Shown: positions 1 to 8,485, numbered from the stretch's first letter. The stretch: 64,000 nt of DNA from Bin87 sp965116565 (GCA_965116565.1 OZ220699.1:806001-870000); one strand, 5' to 3'. Made by a program: numbers and translations. Notes: generated by a model from the letters alone, not told the origin.

Positions 1-690
1 CTGACCCTGCGCCCGGTCGGGAATGTCGCCCTCACTCAACTCACCCACCATCGCCAGCGCCGGCGTCTGGATGGTCGGCAATTTCTCGGAGAGGTTCTGG
101 GTTCCCAGGTAGGCCAGCGTCTCGAGCACCACGTGACGAGCGGTCTGCCCCATTTGCTGGATGTACCACTCGTGATGTCCGGGCGCCGCGTCCGCGCTGA
201 CCCGCCGGCCTCCCGTGGCCCTCGCCCATCCTTCGACTCCCTCCTCAGACACCAAGCGGTAGTAGTTCTGATAGGTGTCCACGCCGGTGAAGTTGTACGG
301 CGACGTGCAGGTGGTCACCGTGTGCAGTCGCTCGGGGTACTGGTAGGCGAACTGCAACGCGATGGTGCCACCGATGGTCTCGCCGATCAGGTGCACCTGG
401 TCAATCTCGAGATAGTCCAGCAGGTTCCTGAGGTCTCCCGTGAACCCCTCGAGCGACCAGTCATAACCAGGTTCGGGCACCGTGGAACGGCCGAACCCCC
501 GGGCGTCCACACGGATTACACGGTACTGCCGGGCCAGGAGAGGCGGCCAGGCGTACCACAGCCGCCCGTTCTTGGCGTTGCCGTGGTGCAGCACGATGGT
601 CTCCACGGTTTCCGGATCACGCCACGGGTCGGTGAAGTTGTCGTCGTCATAGTACATTTCCAAGTTGTCGGCCAGGGACGCGATAGGCAT
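1..690 (-). CDS. alpha/beta hydrolase (3' part beyond window edge)
   Basis: Starts at ATG 690 and runs off the left edge after 230 codons, so the C-terminal part with the catalytic His is not seen. The fold is recognisable: an oxyanion HHG segment near residues 35-37, a DxRGFGRS segment near 62-69, and the nucleophile-elbow strand HLIGETIGG near 100-108. The elbow normally reads GxSxG. Here it is G-E-T-I-G, so the nucleophile position (about residue 105) is Thr. Known members are hydrolases or haloperoxidase-like enzymes acting on small esters, lactones or enol-lactones. The substrate cannot be read from sequence. It lies on the same strand as the cupin gene upstream, with a 42-base gap, so the two may be co-transcribed. 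Confidence 0.85.
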   Translation of the reverse strand, partial: MPIASLADNLEMYYDDDNFTDPWRDPETVETIVLHHGNAKNGRLWYAWPPLLARQYRVIRVDARGFGRSTVPEPGYDWSLEGFTGDLRNLLDYLEIDQVHLIGETIGGTIALQFAYQYPERLHTVTTCTSPYNFTGVDTYQNYYRLVSEEGVEGWARATGGRRVSADAAPGHHEWYIQQMGQTARHVVLETLAYLGTQNLSEKLPTIQTPALAMVGELSEGDIPDRAQGQ

Positions 691-732
691 GGCAACCTCC
701 CGAATGGTTGATAGCGGTGGATTGGGCGGTAG

Positions 733-1110
733 CTAGACGGCGAGGCTGCCACCCGGCGTCTGATCGGCGAGGGGGATCTGTACGCTGACCCGATCAACGT
801 CTCCAACGCTGCGGGTGGTATGCCCACGACCGGTCAGGTCTTCGCACAGCTCGATGTCGCCCACGTTGAAGATGCGCTTGGTGCCGTCGCCCAAGCCGAT
901 CTCCACCTGCCCCTGCAACGTGATCACATACTGGCGGCGCGGGGCGGTATGGAAATCAACAAGCTGGGTCGGCTTGAGGCGGCTGAACTGCACGCCGATT
1001 GCCTCTTCCATGGCGGTCCGCATCGCGTGCCCCACCTGCTCGAAGGGAAGCTCCAGGTCCTCGATGTGGGATTCCCCGTCCTCGCCCGTGAATAGCCTGA
1101 CTGCCTGCAT
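733..1110 (-). CDS. cupin-domain protein
   Basis: 125 aa. The ATG at 1108-1110 is preceded by a good Shine-Dalgarno (GGAGG, about 8 bases upstream); longer in-frame extensions lack such a site. A single cupin beta-barrel is visible: VDFHTAPRRQYVITLQG, then VEIGLGDGT, then GDIELCEDLTGRGH. It is a clear paralogue of the cupin at 38889-39221, sharing GESHIEDL near the N-terminus and the GDI-x-L-x-ED-T-G-GH end of the barrel. Cupins of this type bind a metal through His/Glu and may act as small dioxygenases, isomerases or ligand sensors. No activity can be assigned. It sits just upstream of the alpha/beta hydrolase on the same strand. Confidence 0.8.
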   Translation of the reverse strand: MQAVRLFTGEDGESHIEDLELPFEQVGHAMRTAMEEAIGVQFSRLKPTQLVDFHTAPRRQYVITLQGQVEIGLGDGTKRIFNVGDIELCEDLTGRGHTTRSVGDVDRVSVQIPLADQTPGGSLAV

Positions 1111-1356
1111 CTCTTCAAACCTCCGGTACCAATTCGGATGAGGCCATGATAGCACCTGAGGCGCCATGTAAAAGGATTTGCGATTTATCTGCCGTGTTGG
1201 ATCGCTGCAAGCATGGGCGCATCCACTACGCGCAAGCAACGAAGGATGCGATTGCTCCGCCAGCGCTGTCTGCCACCTGGGATATAGGTCCGCCACCCAT
1301 GATAGACTCGCCACGGTTGCAGGAACTACGTACCAGCCGGACCGGAGGATGAGGGT

Positions 1357-1797
1357 ATGGAAACTGGGGAAACCACGAGGCAACTCCTGGCTGCCAAAAA
1401 GGCCAAGGGACTCACCTTTGCTGATTTGGGGGATGCGATTGGACGGGATGAGGTGTGGGTCGCGGCTCTGCTCTATCGTCAGGCCAGCGCGTCCGCTGAG
1501 GAAGCCAGCTACGTAGTCGCCGAGCTGGGGCTGAGCCAGGACGTGGCCGACGAGCTCACCGAACCGCCGTCGAAAGGGCTGGGCCCGGTCGTTCCCACCG
1601 ACCCCCTCATCTATCGTTTCTACGAAATAATGCAAGTGTATGGCATGCCGTTGAAAGAAATTATCCACGAGAAGTTCGGCGACGGCATCATGAGCGCGAT
1701 CGACTTCACTCTCAAAGTGGATAAAGAGGACGACCCTCACGGCGACCGTGTGCGGGTGACCATGTCGGGGAAATTCTTGCCGTACAAGCGGTGGTAG
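1357..1797 (+). CDS. cynS: cyanase (cyanate hydratase)
   Basis: 146 aa, close to the usual 145-156 aa. Cyanase converts cyanate and bicarbonate to ammonia and CO2, detoxifying cyanate and supplying nitrogen. An N-terminal helix-turn-helix-like domain (about residues 5-65) is followed by the cyanase domain. Arg87, Glu90 and Ser113 keep the spacing of the E. coli catalytic residues Arg96, Glu99 and Ser122 (RFYE and DGIMSAIDF segments). The start is supported by an upstream GGAGG at about 9 bases. It stands alone: no cyanate transporter, carbonic anhydrase or CynR is adjacent, so it probably serves detoxification of internally formed cyanate or opportunistic nitrogen use. Confidence 0.95.
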   Translation: METGETTRQLLAAKKAKGLTFADLGDAIGRDEVWVAALLYRQASASAEEASYVVAELGLSQDVADELTEPPSKGLGPVVPTDPLIYRFYEIMQVYGMPLKEIIHEKFGDGIMSAIDFTLKVDKEDDPHGDRVRVTMSGKFLPYKRW

Positions 1798-2005
1798 CGC
1801 CCACGTTCCGTAATGTTCAAGAGGGGCGGTACACATACCTGGGTCGCCCCCCACAATGTTCCCCGGATCGCTACGCCTGACGTTTGGTCCGACGCCGGAA
1901 CCGCCATCGCTTTGGCTGTAGCTGCCGACAACCTGGACGAGCGCCGTCCGTTTGTTGAACTCCATCGACGCCAAAATGCCGCTGGCGCGAGTTTCTGGTG
2001 ATTGC

Positions 2006-2677
2006 TCAGTCGGGCGCCGGAGTGGCGCGCCCGGTATCGCAAATATCCAGCAAGCAGCAGCCTCCGCACCGCGGCGCATTTTTGGTACAGACTTCCTTGT
2101 GGTGCCGGTCCAAGAGTGCGTGATACTCGTTGTACACTTGCACGTCCTCCGGCACGCCGGCGTGGAACATCGCCTGCCACCCGTCGTAGTTGTTCCTGCC
2201 CGCCGGCGTCAAGCCCACCCGCCGCATGATCCGGATGGTGTAGGCATCGATCACGAACGACGCCCTGCCCGCCGCGTACACCAGGATGTCGTCGGCCGTC
2301 TCCGGACCGATGCCGTGGATGCCCAGCAGTTCCTTGCGCAGCGCTGCCGTATCCGCGGCAAACATAGCGTCCAGGTTCCCGCCGTACTCCTCGCACACGT
2401 GAGCGGCAAAGGCCTTTAACTTGCGGGCCTTGGCGTTGTAATACCCAGAGGGCCGTACCAACTCCGCCATTCGTTCGATGGGGATGCCGTGTACCTCCGG
2501 CCAATCGTCGATTCCGCCCGCAAGCAGGTTTCCCAGCGCTTGCTCCACGTTGCGCCACGCCGCCGCCTGGGTCAGGATGGCTCCGGCGATCATCTCGAAC
2601 CGGCTGCGTCCCGGCCACCAGCCCTGCGGCCCGTAGGCGTCCAACAGGCGCCGGTAAATGTCCAGCAACGAGGTCAC
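2006..2677 (-). CDS. HhH-GPD superfamily DNA glycosylase with 4Fe-4S cluster
   Basis: 223 aa; GTG start at 2677, sharing four bases (GTGA) with the stop of the upstream SfsA gene, so translationally coupled. Helix-hairpin-helix at about residues 118-131 (LLGIHGIGPETADD), catalytic Asp144 (FVIDAYT), and a C-terminal C-x6-C-x2-C-x5-C iron-sulfur motif (Cys197, 204, 207, 213). In endonuclease III the HhH carries a catalytic Lys (GRKTA). Here that position is Glu126, as in monofunctional glycosylases of the MagIII/MIG type. I therefore expect base removal (alkylated purine or mismatched thymine) without an efficient lyase step. Involved in base-excision repair. Confidence 0.88.
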   Translation of the reverse strand: MTSLLDIYRRLLDAYGPQGWWPGRSRFEMIAGAILTQAAAWRNVEQALGNLLAGGIDDWPEVHGIPIERMAELVRPSGYYNAKARKLKAFAAHVCEEYGGNLDAMFAADTAALRKELLGIHGIGPETADDILVYAAGRASFVIDAYTIRIMRRVGLTPAGRNNYDGWQAMFHAGVPEDVQVYNEYHALLDRHHKEVCTKNAPRCGGCCLLDICDTGRATPAPD

Positions 2678-3363
2678 AATCGCACGGGTATTTCATCTGC
2701 CAACTCGATGCTCCGCTCATCCACACGGCATCGGTAGGCCCAGACCTCGACTCCTCTCTTGACCGCTACTCGCAGCGTCTCACCCAGCAACGGGTCGGCG
2801 GTGTCGTGCGGCGCGAACACCTCCACATCGGCCCGTTGTATCACAAAAATCGCGCCGGCCCGGTGTCCCACATCCATCGCCGCCATCAGGCTGTGCAGGT
2901 GCTTCACTCCCCGCAGCGTGGGTGCGTCCGGGAACAGGCCGACTCCGTTCTCCACCAGTGTCACCGACTTGGTCTCCACGTAACACGATCCTTTTGGCCC
3001 TTCCAACAGGAAATCCAAGCGACTCTCGCCGAAGTTGCTTTCGGGGCGCACCACAGGATATGCGGCGAACTGGGGCAGCCGACCCTGGGAGATGGCTTCG
3101 GCAAGCAACTTGTTGGGCAACCGGGCGTCGGCCGACGACAATACGTCCCCCGTGTCCACCAGCGCCAGATCGAATGCCGTCTTGCGACTCGTCCCGGTCG
3201 GAGCGGGATTGAGCAGCACGCGGTAGCCCGGCACCAGCAACTCGCCCATGCGTCCCGAATTGGGCACATGAACCAGATATTCCCGTTTCTCGACATCCAC
3301 CAGCGCGGCGAAACGGTTGAGCCGCTTGATGAATCGACCCTCAACCAGAGGAGGAAACTGCAC
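2674..3363 (-). CDS. sfsA: SfsA family protein (DNA/RNA nuclease-like)
   Basis: 229 aa when started at GTG 3363, which has GGGAG six bases upstream and gives the usual family N-terminus (VQFPPLVEGRFIKRLNRF) and length (about 230 aa). The frame stays open to 3465, but that extension has no family similarity. The characteristic VPNSGRMGELL, RLDFLLEG, CYVETKSVTLVENG and FPDAPTLRGVKHL blocks are present. The PD-(D/E)xK-like core (D in RLDFL, ExK in VETKS) supports a nuclease fold. E. coli SfsA was first named as a maltose-gene regulator; its physiological role is unsettled. It overlaps the DNA glycosylase gene downstream, which hints at a link to nucleic-acid repair. Confidence 0.9.
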   Translation of the reverse strand: MQFPPLVEGRFIKRLNRFAALVDVEKREYLVHVPNSGRMGELLVPGYRVLLNPAPTGTSRKTAFDLALVDTGDVLSSADARLPNKLLAEAISQGRLPQFAAYPVVRPESNFGESRLDFLLEGPKGSCYVETKSVTLVENGVGLFPDAPTLRGVKHLHSLMAAMDVGHRAGAIFVIQRADVEVFAPHDTADPLLGETLRVAVKRGVEVWAYRCRVDERSIELADEIPVRL

Positions 3364-3483
3364 GAATAACTCCCAATCCCGCGATGCCAATTGGAGCCGG
3401 CCCCACAATCGTAGCAATGGGTCAACTTTACGCGCAACGTCTGACGAGTGCTCACGCGTACTCACTGGGGGAAATGGCCACGG

Positions 3484-3810
3484 TTACGGGGCCGGAAGGT
3501 CCCAGCGCAGCAGTGGATAGTAGCGGTCGTTCCCGGCCCAGGGGAGCAGACTGAGGACGATGGTGTTGGGCAAGGGGACTTCACCTTTCCGTCGGGTGTC
3601 CGCGAGGTAGCGATGGAGACGGGTGAAGGTGGTGAGACGGAAGCCGGCTTTGACGACGCGCTGGATGATGTCGGCGGGTTCGGGGGGTTCGGAGGGAGAC
3701 CAGTCATTGGAGACGGTTTCGGCGATGCGGCGGAGTTTGATGATGGCGAGTTAATGGGCGAATTGGCGTTTGAGGGCGTTGATGCGGCGGCGGAGTTGGG
3801 AGAGGGTCAT
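3484..3810 (-). pseudogene. small protein gene interrupted by one in-frame TAA
   Basis: Read from ATG 3810 (Shine-Dalgarno GAGG upstream) the frame gives a basic N-terminus (MTLSQLRRRINALKRQFAH). TAA follows at 3751-3753 (codon 20). The same frame then continues for 88 coherent codons (LAIIKLRRIAETVSNDW, RLTTFTRLHRYLADTRRKGE, LLRWDLPAP) to a TAA at 3484. Removing the single stop would give a 108-aa basic helical protein. I do not recognise a family. The stop looks like a point change, possibly GAA to TAA. Alternatives are a sequencing error or reinitiation; stop reassignment is unlikely because other genes end in TAA normally. Confidence 0.55.
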
Positions 3811-4070
3811 GGCAGTACCTCGAGAGGGGGCACCTGGAGAGGGAGTTTGGCATGGATGGACAGGATTGGGGACGGGATCAGGATGGTGGGGATTTGGGGA
3901 AATCCCGCTCAAATCCGCTCATTTCCTTTCATTTGTGCAGGGCATATGGCGGGTGGTGGGTGTGAAATGGTGGTGGATTGGGCGGGTTTTGGGGGCGGTA
4001 TTGGTGGTTTTGGCGGGCCCGTGAGCGGGTTTGGGAGGGACCGGGATGGTGGTTTGGATTTGAGGGATCA

Positions 4071-4130
4071 CGTAGTTCGATGGCACGGAGTTCTATGGTA
4101 CGGAGTTCTATGGTACGTAGTTCTATGGTA
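4071..4130. repeat. four tandem 15-bp repeats
   Basis: Units start at 4071, 4086, 4101 and 4116. The two middle copies are identical (CGGAGTTCTATGGTA); the outer copies differ by one to three bases. The period is a multiple of three. Read on the minus strand the array would encode TIELR repeats. Confidence 0.9.
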
Positions 4131-4218
4131 AGGATGGGCAGCGCCCAGAGGCAAGGGAGCAGTGTCGTCATGCGTACCAGGTCGGTAGCGGAGATACACC
4201 AGAGCGAATCCCATGGTC

Positions 4219-4244
4219 GTCGCTCCTGCGAAAGCAGGAATGAC
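4219..4244. repeat. hairpin repeat fragment (GAAAGC-type)
   Basis: A TCCTGC / GCAGGA stem around a GAAA loop, flanked by GTC and ATGAC, resembles one end of the dispersed element found complete at 59430-59526. Probably a degenerate or half copy. Confidence 0.5.
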
Positions 4245-4635
4245 AGCAGGCGAACCGGGTCACCCCGATCACGCGAGATGAAACTGCGTACGCGTGAGCT
4301 TGCGAGTGGCTGCTCACAGTTGGATGGCAAGCGGGCAGTTGTTTGTGGGCGGCGAGGTTGTGAGATCGTGAGCCGGCCGGTGCTGAAGACTTGTGCCACC
4401 GCCATCCTTGTTTCGATGCCGGACATTTACCGTGTAGCTGCTGAGTTTGCGGCCGATATACATGAGACCACCGTCGCCGGCGTCTGCCATTCCTCTCGCA
4501 GTTCACCCCGTCAGTTTTGAACAATTATATGGCGCATCCCACGTTTGACACTGCCGCAGGCCCGCCCGATAATGCGGACACTCCCAACCGGCGGCCCAAT
4601 CACGTGTCGTCCACCGCCGGAAGCAGCGGATTGCC

Positions 4636-6030
4636 ATGGCCAGCAAGAGTGAACAACCTTATCTTCCCGTGCCGGCCGGCGATATCGGCCTACTGACCGA
4701 TTTCTACGAGCTAACCATGGCGCAGTCCTACTTCGCCGAGGGGATGGATGGTGAGGCGACGTTCAGTCTCTATGTGCGGGAATATCCGCCTGATCGCGGG
4801 TACATGGTGGCGGCCGGAGTGGACGATGCTCTCGATTGCCTGGCCGCCCTGTCTTTCAACGACGCGAGCGTGGCCTACCTGCGGGACACCGGCGTTTTCA
4901 CCGGGGATTTCCTGGACCACCTGCGCGAATTCCGGTTCACCGGCAGCGTGCGCGCCATGCCCGAGGGCAGTTTGTTCTTCGCGGACGAACCCATATTGGA
5001 AGTAACCGCGCCCGTGATAGTGGCCCAGCTTGCGGAGACCATCGTCATAAACCAGGTGCAGTACCAGAGCCTCCTGGCGACCAAGTCGGCCCGGTGCGTG
5101 GATGCGGCGCACGGACGCCCGCTGGCGGATTTCGCTGCCCGCCGCACGCATGGGTCCGAGGCGTCGTTGCGCATGGCGAGGGCGTCGTACATAGCCGGAT
5201 TCGGCGCGACCAGCAACGTACTGGCGGCGCGACGTTACGGTATCCCGCCCACCGGGACCATGGCGCACTCGTACATCACCAGCTTCGATGACGAAGCCGA
5301 AGCATTCCGCGCCTACGCGCGCCGGTTCCCGGATCGCAGTATCCTGCTATTGGACACGTACGACACGCTAAATGCCGCCCACATCGCCGCGGATGTAGCG
5401 AAAGAGATGGAAACCGATGGTCGCCGGTTGACCGGCGTGCGGCTGGACTCCGGCGACTTCGATGACCTCAGCCGAAAGGTGCGCGGGATACTGGACAACG
5501 CGGGCCTGGACTACGTTCGCATCGTCGCCAGCGGCGGTTTGGACGAGTATGAGCTGGAGCGCCTGATCGAGGGCGGCGCGCCCATCGACATGTTTGGCGT
5601 AGGGACTCGTGTGGGTGTGTCCGCCGACGCCCCCTATTGCGACATGGTGTACAAGATGGTGTGCTACGACGGTCGGCCCGTGATGAAGCTCAGCACCGGC
5701 AAGTCATCGTTGCCGGGAGGCAAGCAGATATTTCGCCAATACGACGGCGACGGCAGCATGACCGGGGATGTGATCGCTCTCGAAGACGAAAGTCTGGAAT
5801 CCGGCGAACCACTGCTGCAATTGGCGATGCAGAACGGCAGACGCACCATTGCAGCGAGTCCCATAGATGCCGCCCGCCAGCGCGTTGCCGACGGGTTGGA
5901 TGCGTTGCCCGACGAATACAAGCGCCTCAGGGCACCATCGCGATACCCGGTATCGGTGAGCCCCGCCGTCCGGAGACTCGAAACGCAAATCCGCGGCGAG
6001 ATAACCGCCGGCCAGTCCCAAGGAGCCTGA
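4636..6030 (+). CDS. pncB: nicotinate phosphoribosyltransferase
   Basis: 464 aa. Converts nicotinate, PRPP and ATP to nicotinate mononucleotide in the Preiss-Handler NAD salvage route, in the cytoplasm. Family signatures are present: LLTDFYELTMAQSYF at the N-terminus, RRTHG (about residue 170), GTMAHSYI containing the conserved His, LLLDTYDT, GVRLDSGD and FGVGTRVGVS near residues 320-330. Length fits the bacterial 450-490 aa class. Its stop lies five bases before the fused Etf gene, and the Shine-Dalgarno of the next gene lies at its 3' end, so the two form an operon. NAD supply next to flavoprotein electron transfer and, further on, NAD-dependent formate dehydrogenase is consistent with a redox-cofactor neighbourhood. 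Confidence 0.96.
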   Translation: MASKSEQPYLPVPAGDIGLLTDFYELTMAQSYFAEGMDGEATFSLYVREYPPDRGYMVAAGVDDALDCLAALSFNDASVAYLRDTGVFTGDFLDHLREFRFTGSVRAMPEGSLFFADEPILEVTAPVIVAQLAETIVINQVQYQSLLATKSARCVDAAHGRPLADFAARRTHGSEASLRMARASYIAGFGATSNVLAARRYGIPPTGTMAHSYITSFDDEAEAFRAYARRFPDRSILLLDTYDTLNAAHIAADVAKEMETDGRRLTGVRLDSGDFDDLSRKVRGILDNAGLDYVRIVASGGLDEYELERLIEGGAPIDMFGVGTRVGVSADAPYCDMVYKMVCYDGRPVMKLSTGKSSLPGGKQIFRQYDGDGSMTGDVIALEDESLESGEPLLQLAMQNGRRTIAASPIDAARQRVADGLDALPDEYKRLRAPSRYPVSVSPAVRRLETQIRGEITAGQSQGA

Positions 6031-6035
6031 CCCCG

Positions 6036-7898
6036 ATGAAGATTGCAGTCTGCGTGAAATACGTTCCCGTCGTCTCCCGCATCCAGTTTGACTACGAGAA
6101 CAAGGTGATCCAGCGCGAGGGTGTGCCGTCCGAGATCAATCCCTTTGACCTACTGGGCATCAACATGGCCGTGGACCTCAAGGATGGTGACAGTGACAGC
6201 GTGGTCGCCCTGTCCATGGGGCCGCCGAACGCCGCTGAGGGGCTTACGCAGTGCTATGCTCTGGGCGCCGATCGAGCGGTGTTGTTGTCCGACCGCGCTC
6301 TGGCCGGCAGCGACACGCTCGCCACGGCGCAGGCCCTGTCGCTGGCGCTGCAGCGGGAGTCGCCCGACCTCATCGTGTGCGGGCGCAACAGCAGTGACGC
6401 CGAAACGGGTCAGGTGGGACCGGAGGTGGCGGAGCTGATGGGCCTGCCTCACATCAGCAACGTCCGCAAACTGGCGATTGACCGGGTCTCCCACCGCATC
6501 AACGTGGAGCGAGCAACGGACGAAGGCTATCAGGTGCTGGAGTGCGCCCTGCCCGCTGTGGTCTGCGTGACCGAAGGCGCCGGACAGGAACGGTATCCCG
6601 GGCGTGAGGAGATGGCCGAGGCGGAGGGCAAAGCCGTGGAGCAACTCACCTGCGCCGACCTGACCGATGACCTCTCGCTGTTCGGGCTGGAGGGTTCGCC
6701 CACTTGGGTTGAGGACATTCGGCTGGTGGAGCCAGACCGTCTGGGCGTCGTGATCCGCGATGAAACTCCCGAGGAAGCCGCCCGCCAGATCGCTGAGCAT
6801 CTGGGCGAACGGCTGGCATCTCTCGCCGAGGAAGGTGGGCAAGATTCCGGCGATGCGGAGATTCTCCACCACTCAGGGGGCGACCGGCCCATCTGGGTAG
6901 TGGCGGAACTGTCGTCGGACGGTGTGCGGCAGGTCACGCTCGAAATGCTTGGCAAGGCCCGGGCACTCACACCGGTGACGCGGAGCGAGGTGGTTGCGGT
7001 GGTCATAAGCGATGCGATTGGCGACGACGCCAGCAGCATTGGCATCATGCGGCAACTCACCGGGGGCGGCGCGGACCGCGTGTTGACGCTGGATATCGGC
7101 GGGTTGGGCCCGGTCTGCGGGCGTGGCGTCGCGGACAGCCTTTCGGATGCCATCGCCGCTGATCCACCCTACGCGGTGTTGTTCGCCTCCACCGCCGACG
7201 GTCGGGATCTAGCCGCCCGTATCGCTGCACGGCAACGCCTGGGACTGACCGGAGACGCCATTGACCTGGAGATCAACGAAGCCGGCCAACTGGTGCAACT
7301 CAAGCCGGCACTGGGCGGCAATGTGGTAGCCCCGATTCTGTCCAAGACCCTGCCGAACCTGGTGACGCTGCGACCCGGTGTGCTTGCGTTGCCGGCGCCG
7401 GAAGAGGGAGCCAGGACAGTGCGCGTGGATGCCATCCCTCCGGCGGCACCCACCGGCGCGGATGTGTCGCTGGTCAGCGAGCACTTCTCCGAAGAGCACG
7501 GGGCACTGGAACTGGCCTCGGCGGAAGTCGTTGTTGGCGTCGGCATGGGTGTCACGGAAGAGGGCGTGTCCGCGGCTCAGGATCTGGCGTCGTCGATTGG
7601 GGCGTCCATCTGCACCACGCGGAACGTAGTCCACTCGGGTTGGCTGCCACACCACGTTCAGGTTGGCATCAGCGGGCGCACCATCGCGCCGCGGGTGTAC
7701 CTTGCGGTTGGCATTCGCGGCGCGTTCAACCACACCGTTGGCATCCAGAAAGCCGGCGTGATCCTCGCCATCAACCGGAACCATCGGGCCGCGATATTCC
7801 GCGCGGCCGACTACGGCATCGTGGGCGACTGGAACGAGTACCTGCCCGCAGTCGTAAAGGCGATCAAGCCGGTGCTGGCCGAGCACGGCCTGGGGTAA
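6036..7898 (+). CDS. fused electron transfer flavoprotein, beta-alpha (EtfB-EtfA)
   Basis: 620 aa from ATG 6036 (AAGGAG ten bases upstream). Residues 1 to about 265 are an EtfB/FixA domain: MKIAVCVKYVPVV start, NPFDLLGINMAVDLKD, and the GRNSSDAETGQVGPEVAELMG AMP-binding region. Residues from about 285 to 620 are an EtfA/FixB domain: IWVVAE start, the FAD-binding C-terminal segment GVGMGVTEEG, VHSGWLPHHVQVGISGRTIAPRVYLAVGIRGAFNH, and VILAINRN. Normally alpha and beta are separate chains of a heterodimer that carries electrons from acyl-CoA and related dehydrogenases to ETF:quinone oxidoreductase. The beta-alpha fusion is uncommon. It could accept electrons from dehydrogenases feeding on the CoA-transferase and enoyl-CoA pathways in this window. 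No fixCX or acyl-CoA dehydrogenase is adjacent. Confidence 0.93.
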   Translation: MKIAVCVKYVPVVSRIQFDYENKVIQREGVPSEINPFDLLGINMAVDLKDGDSDSVVALSMGPPNAAEGLTQCYALGADRAVLLSDRALAGSDTLATAQALSLALQRESPDLIVCGRNSSDAETGQVGPEVAELMGLPHISNVRKLAIDRVSHRINVERATDEGYQVLECALPAVVCVTEGAGQERYPGREEMAEAEGKAVEQLTCADLTDDLSLFGLEGSPTWVEDIRLVEPDRLGVVIRDETPEEAARQIAEHLGERLASLAEEGGQDSGDAEILHHSGGDRPIWVVAELSSDGVRQVTLEMLGKARALTPVTRSEVVAVVISDAIGDDASSIGIMRQLTGGGADRVLTLDIGGLGPVCGRGVADSLSDAIAADPPYAVLFASTADGRDLAARIAARQRLGLTGDAIDLEINEAGQLVQLKPALGGNVVAPILSKTLPNLVTLRPGVLALPAPEEGARTVRVDAIPPAAPTGADVSLVSEHFSEEHGALELASAEVVVGVGMGVTEEGVSAAQDLASSIGASICTTRNVVHSGWLPHHVQVGISGRTIAPRVYLAVGIRGAFNHTVGIQKAGVILAINRNHRAAIFRAADYGIVGDWNEYLPAVVKAIKPVLAEHGLG

Positions 7899-8192
7899 CG
7901 GTTCCTCTGGCATAAGCCGCCGGTCCGGTCGAGCGACCGAACCATTACCCGCAAAGCCGATTGGCACAGCGCGATCGCCGTGCGCGACCGGGTTATTCTC
8001 GGACCCGGCGAGTGCGCGTACCCTCGCGACGTGATCTCCGATGACCGGTCCGGGATGAACATTGGGCGCCCACGTGGCAGGCGTGCCGCGGACTACGCAC
8101 CGCCATGGTCAATCCGCAGTGCCCGTAGTTGACGTAATACTGGGCAATAGTCGGGGTTGGGGCATACCCAACCGGCCTTGTGGGCGTGCAAC

Positions 8193-8315
8193 ATGGCGGA
8201 ACCATATAGCTACATTCTGGTCTGCGTGGGGATAGCACTGGGCATCGGTTGGTTGACCAGATATCTTGTAGAGCGTCGGATCCGGCGCTGGCGCAGGGAA
8301 AAGAACGAGCGATGA
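8193..8315 (+). CDS. possible small single-pass membrane protein
   Basis: 40 codons: a hydrophobic segment (SYILVCVGIALGIGWLT) followed by a strongly basic tail rich in Arg. This matches the positive-inside rule for a one-helix membrane protein. No strong ribosome site is visible. It lies in the otherwise featureless 7899-8485 gap between etfBA and fdh. No function can be given. Confidence 0.4.
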   Translation: MAEPYSYILVCVGIALGIGWLTRYLVERRIRRWRREKNER

Positions 8316-8485
8316 CTGCGTCCTCGGGCTGAATCCGTGGCGCTTCCCATCGCGCCGCGAGGTTGTGTTTCCCACTATTCCCTCATAGTCGGAACGCGCT
8401 CGCATTGCGCTCACGGTTTGCCCGGCGTTACAGTAGGCCAACTTTCAAGATGACAGGTGTAGAGCATACGCCAGGGAGGTTATCG

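Larger units (their letters stand above)
3811..4635. other. 825-base stretch without a convincing gene; G-rich and repeat-containing
   Basis: Between the broken small gene and pncB. From about 3840 to 4060 the + strand is strongly purine-rich with reiterated GGGATT/GGTGG runs. A four-copy 15-bp tandem repeat follows at 4071-4130, then an imperfect hairpin (4219-4244) of the common GAAAGCAGGAATGAC type. A minus-strand frame from ATG 4171 to 3929 (80 codons) reads the 15-bp units as repeated TIELR and then becomes a Pro/His-rich low-complexity tail. I regard it as doubtful. No tRNA or ncRNA is seen. Confidence 0.6.

Noticed and set aside
3364..3465. N-terminal 34-residue extension of SfsA
   Set aside because: Not seen in the family. 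GTG 3363 has a good Shine-Dalgarno and gives the usual length.
3751..3753. TAA in the small gene as a recoded or reassigned codon
   Set aside because: Other genes in the window end in ordinary TAA, and there is no known amino acid insertion at UAA with a local signal here; mutation or sequence error is simpler.
4071..4130. Possible CRISPR-like array
   Set aside because: Units are 15 bp with no spacers and no cas genes, so it is a simple tandem repeat.
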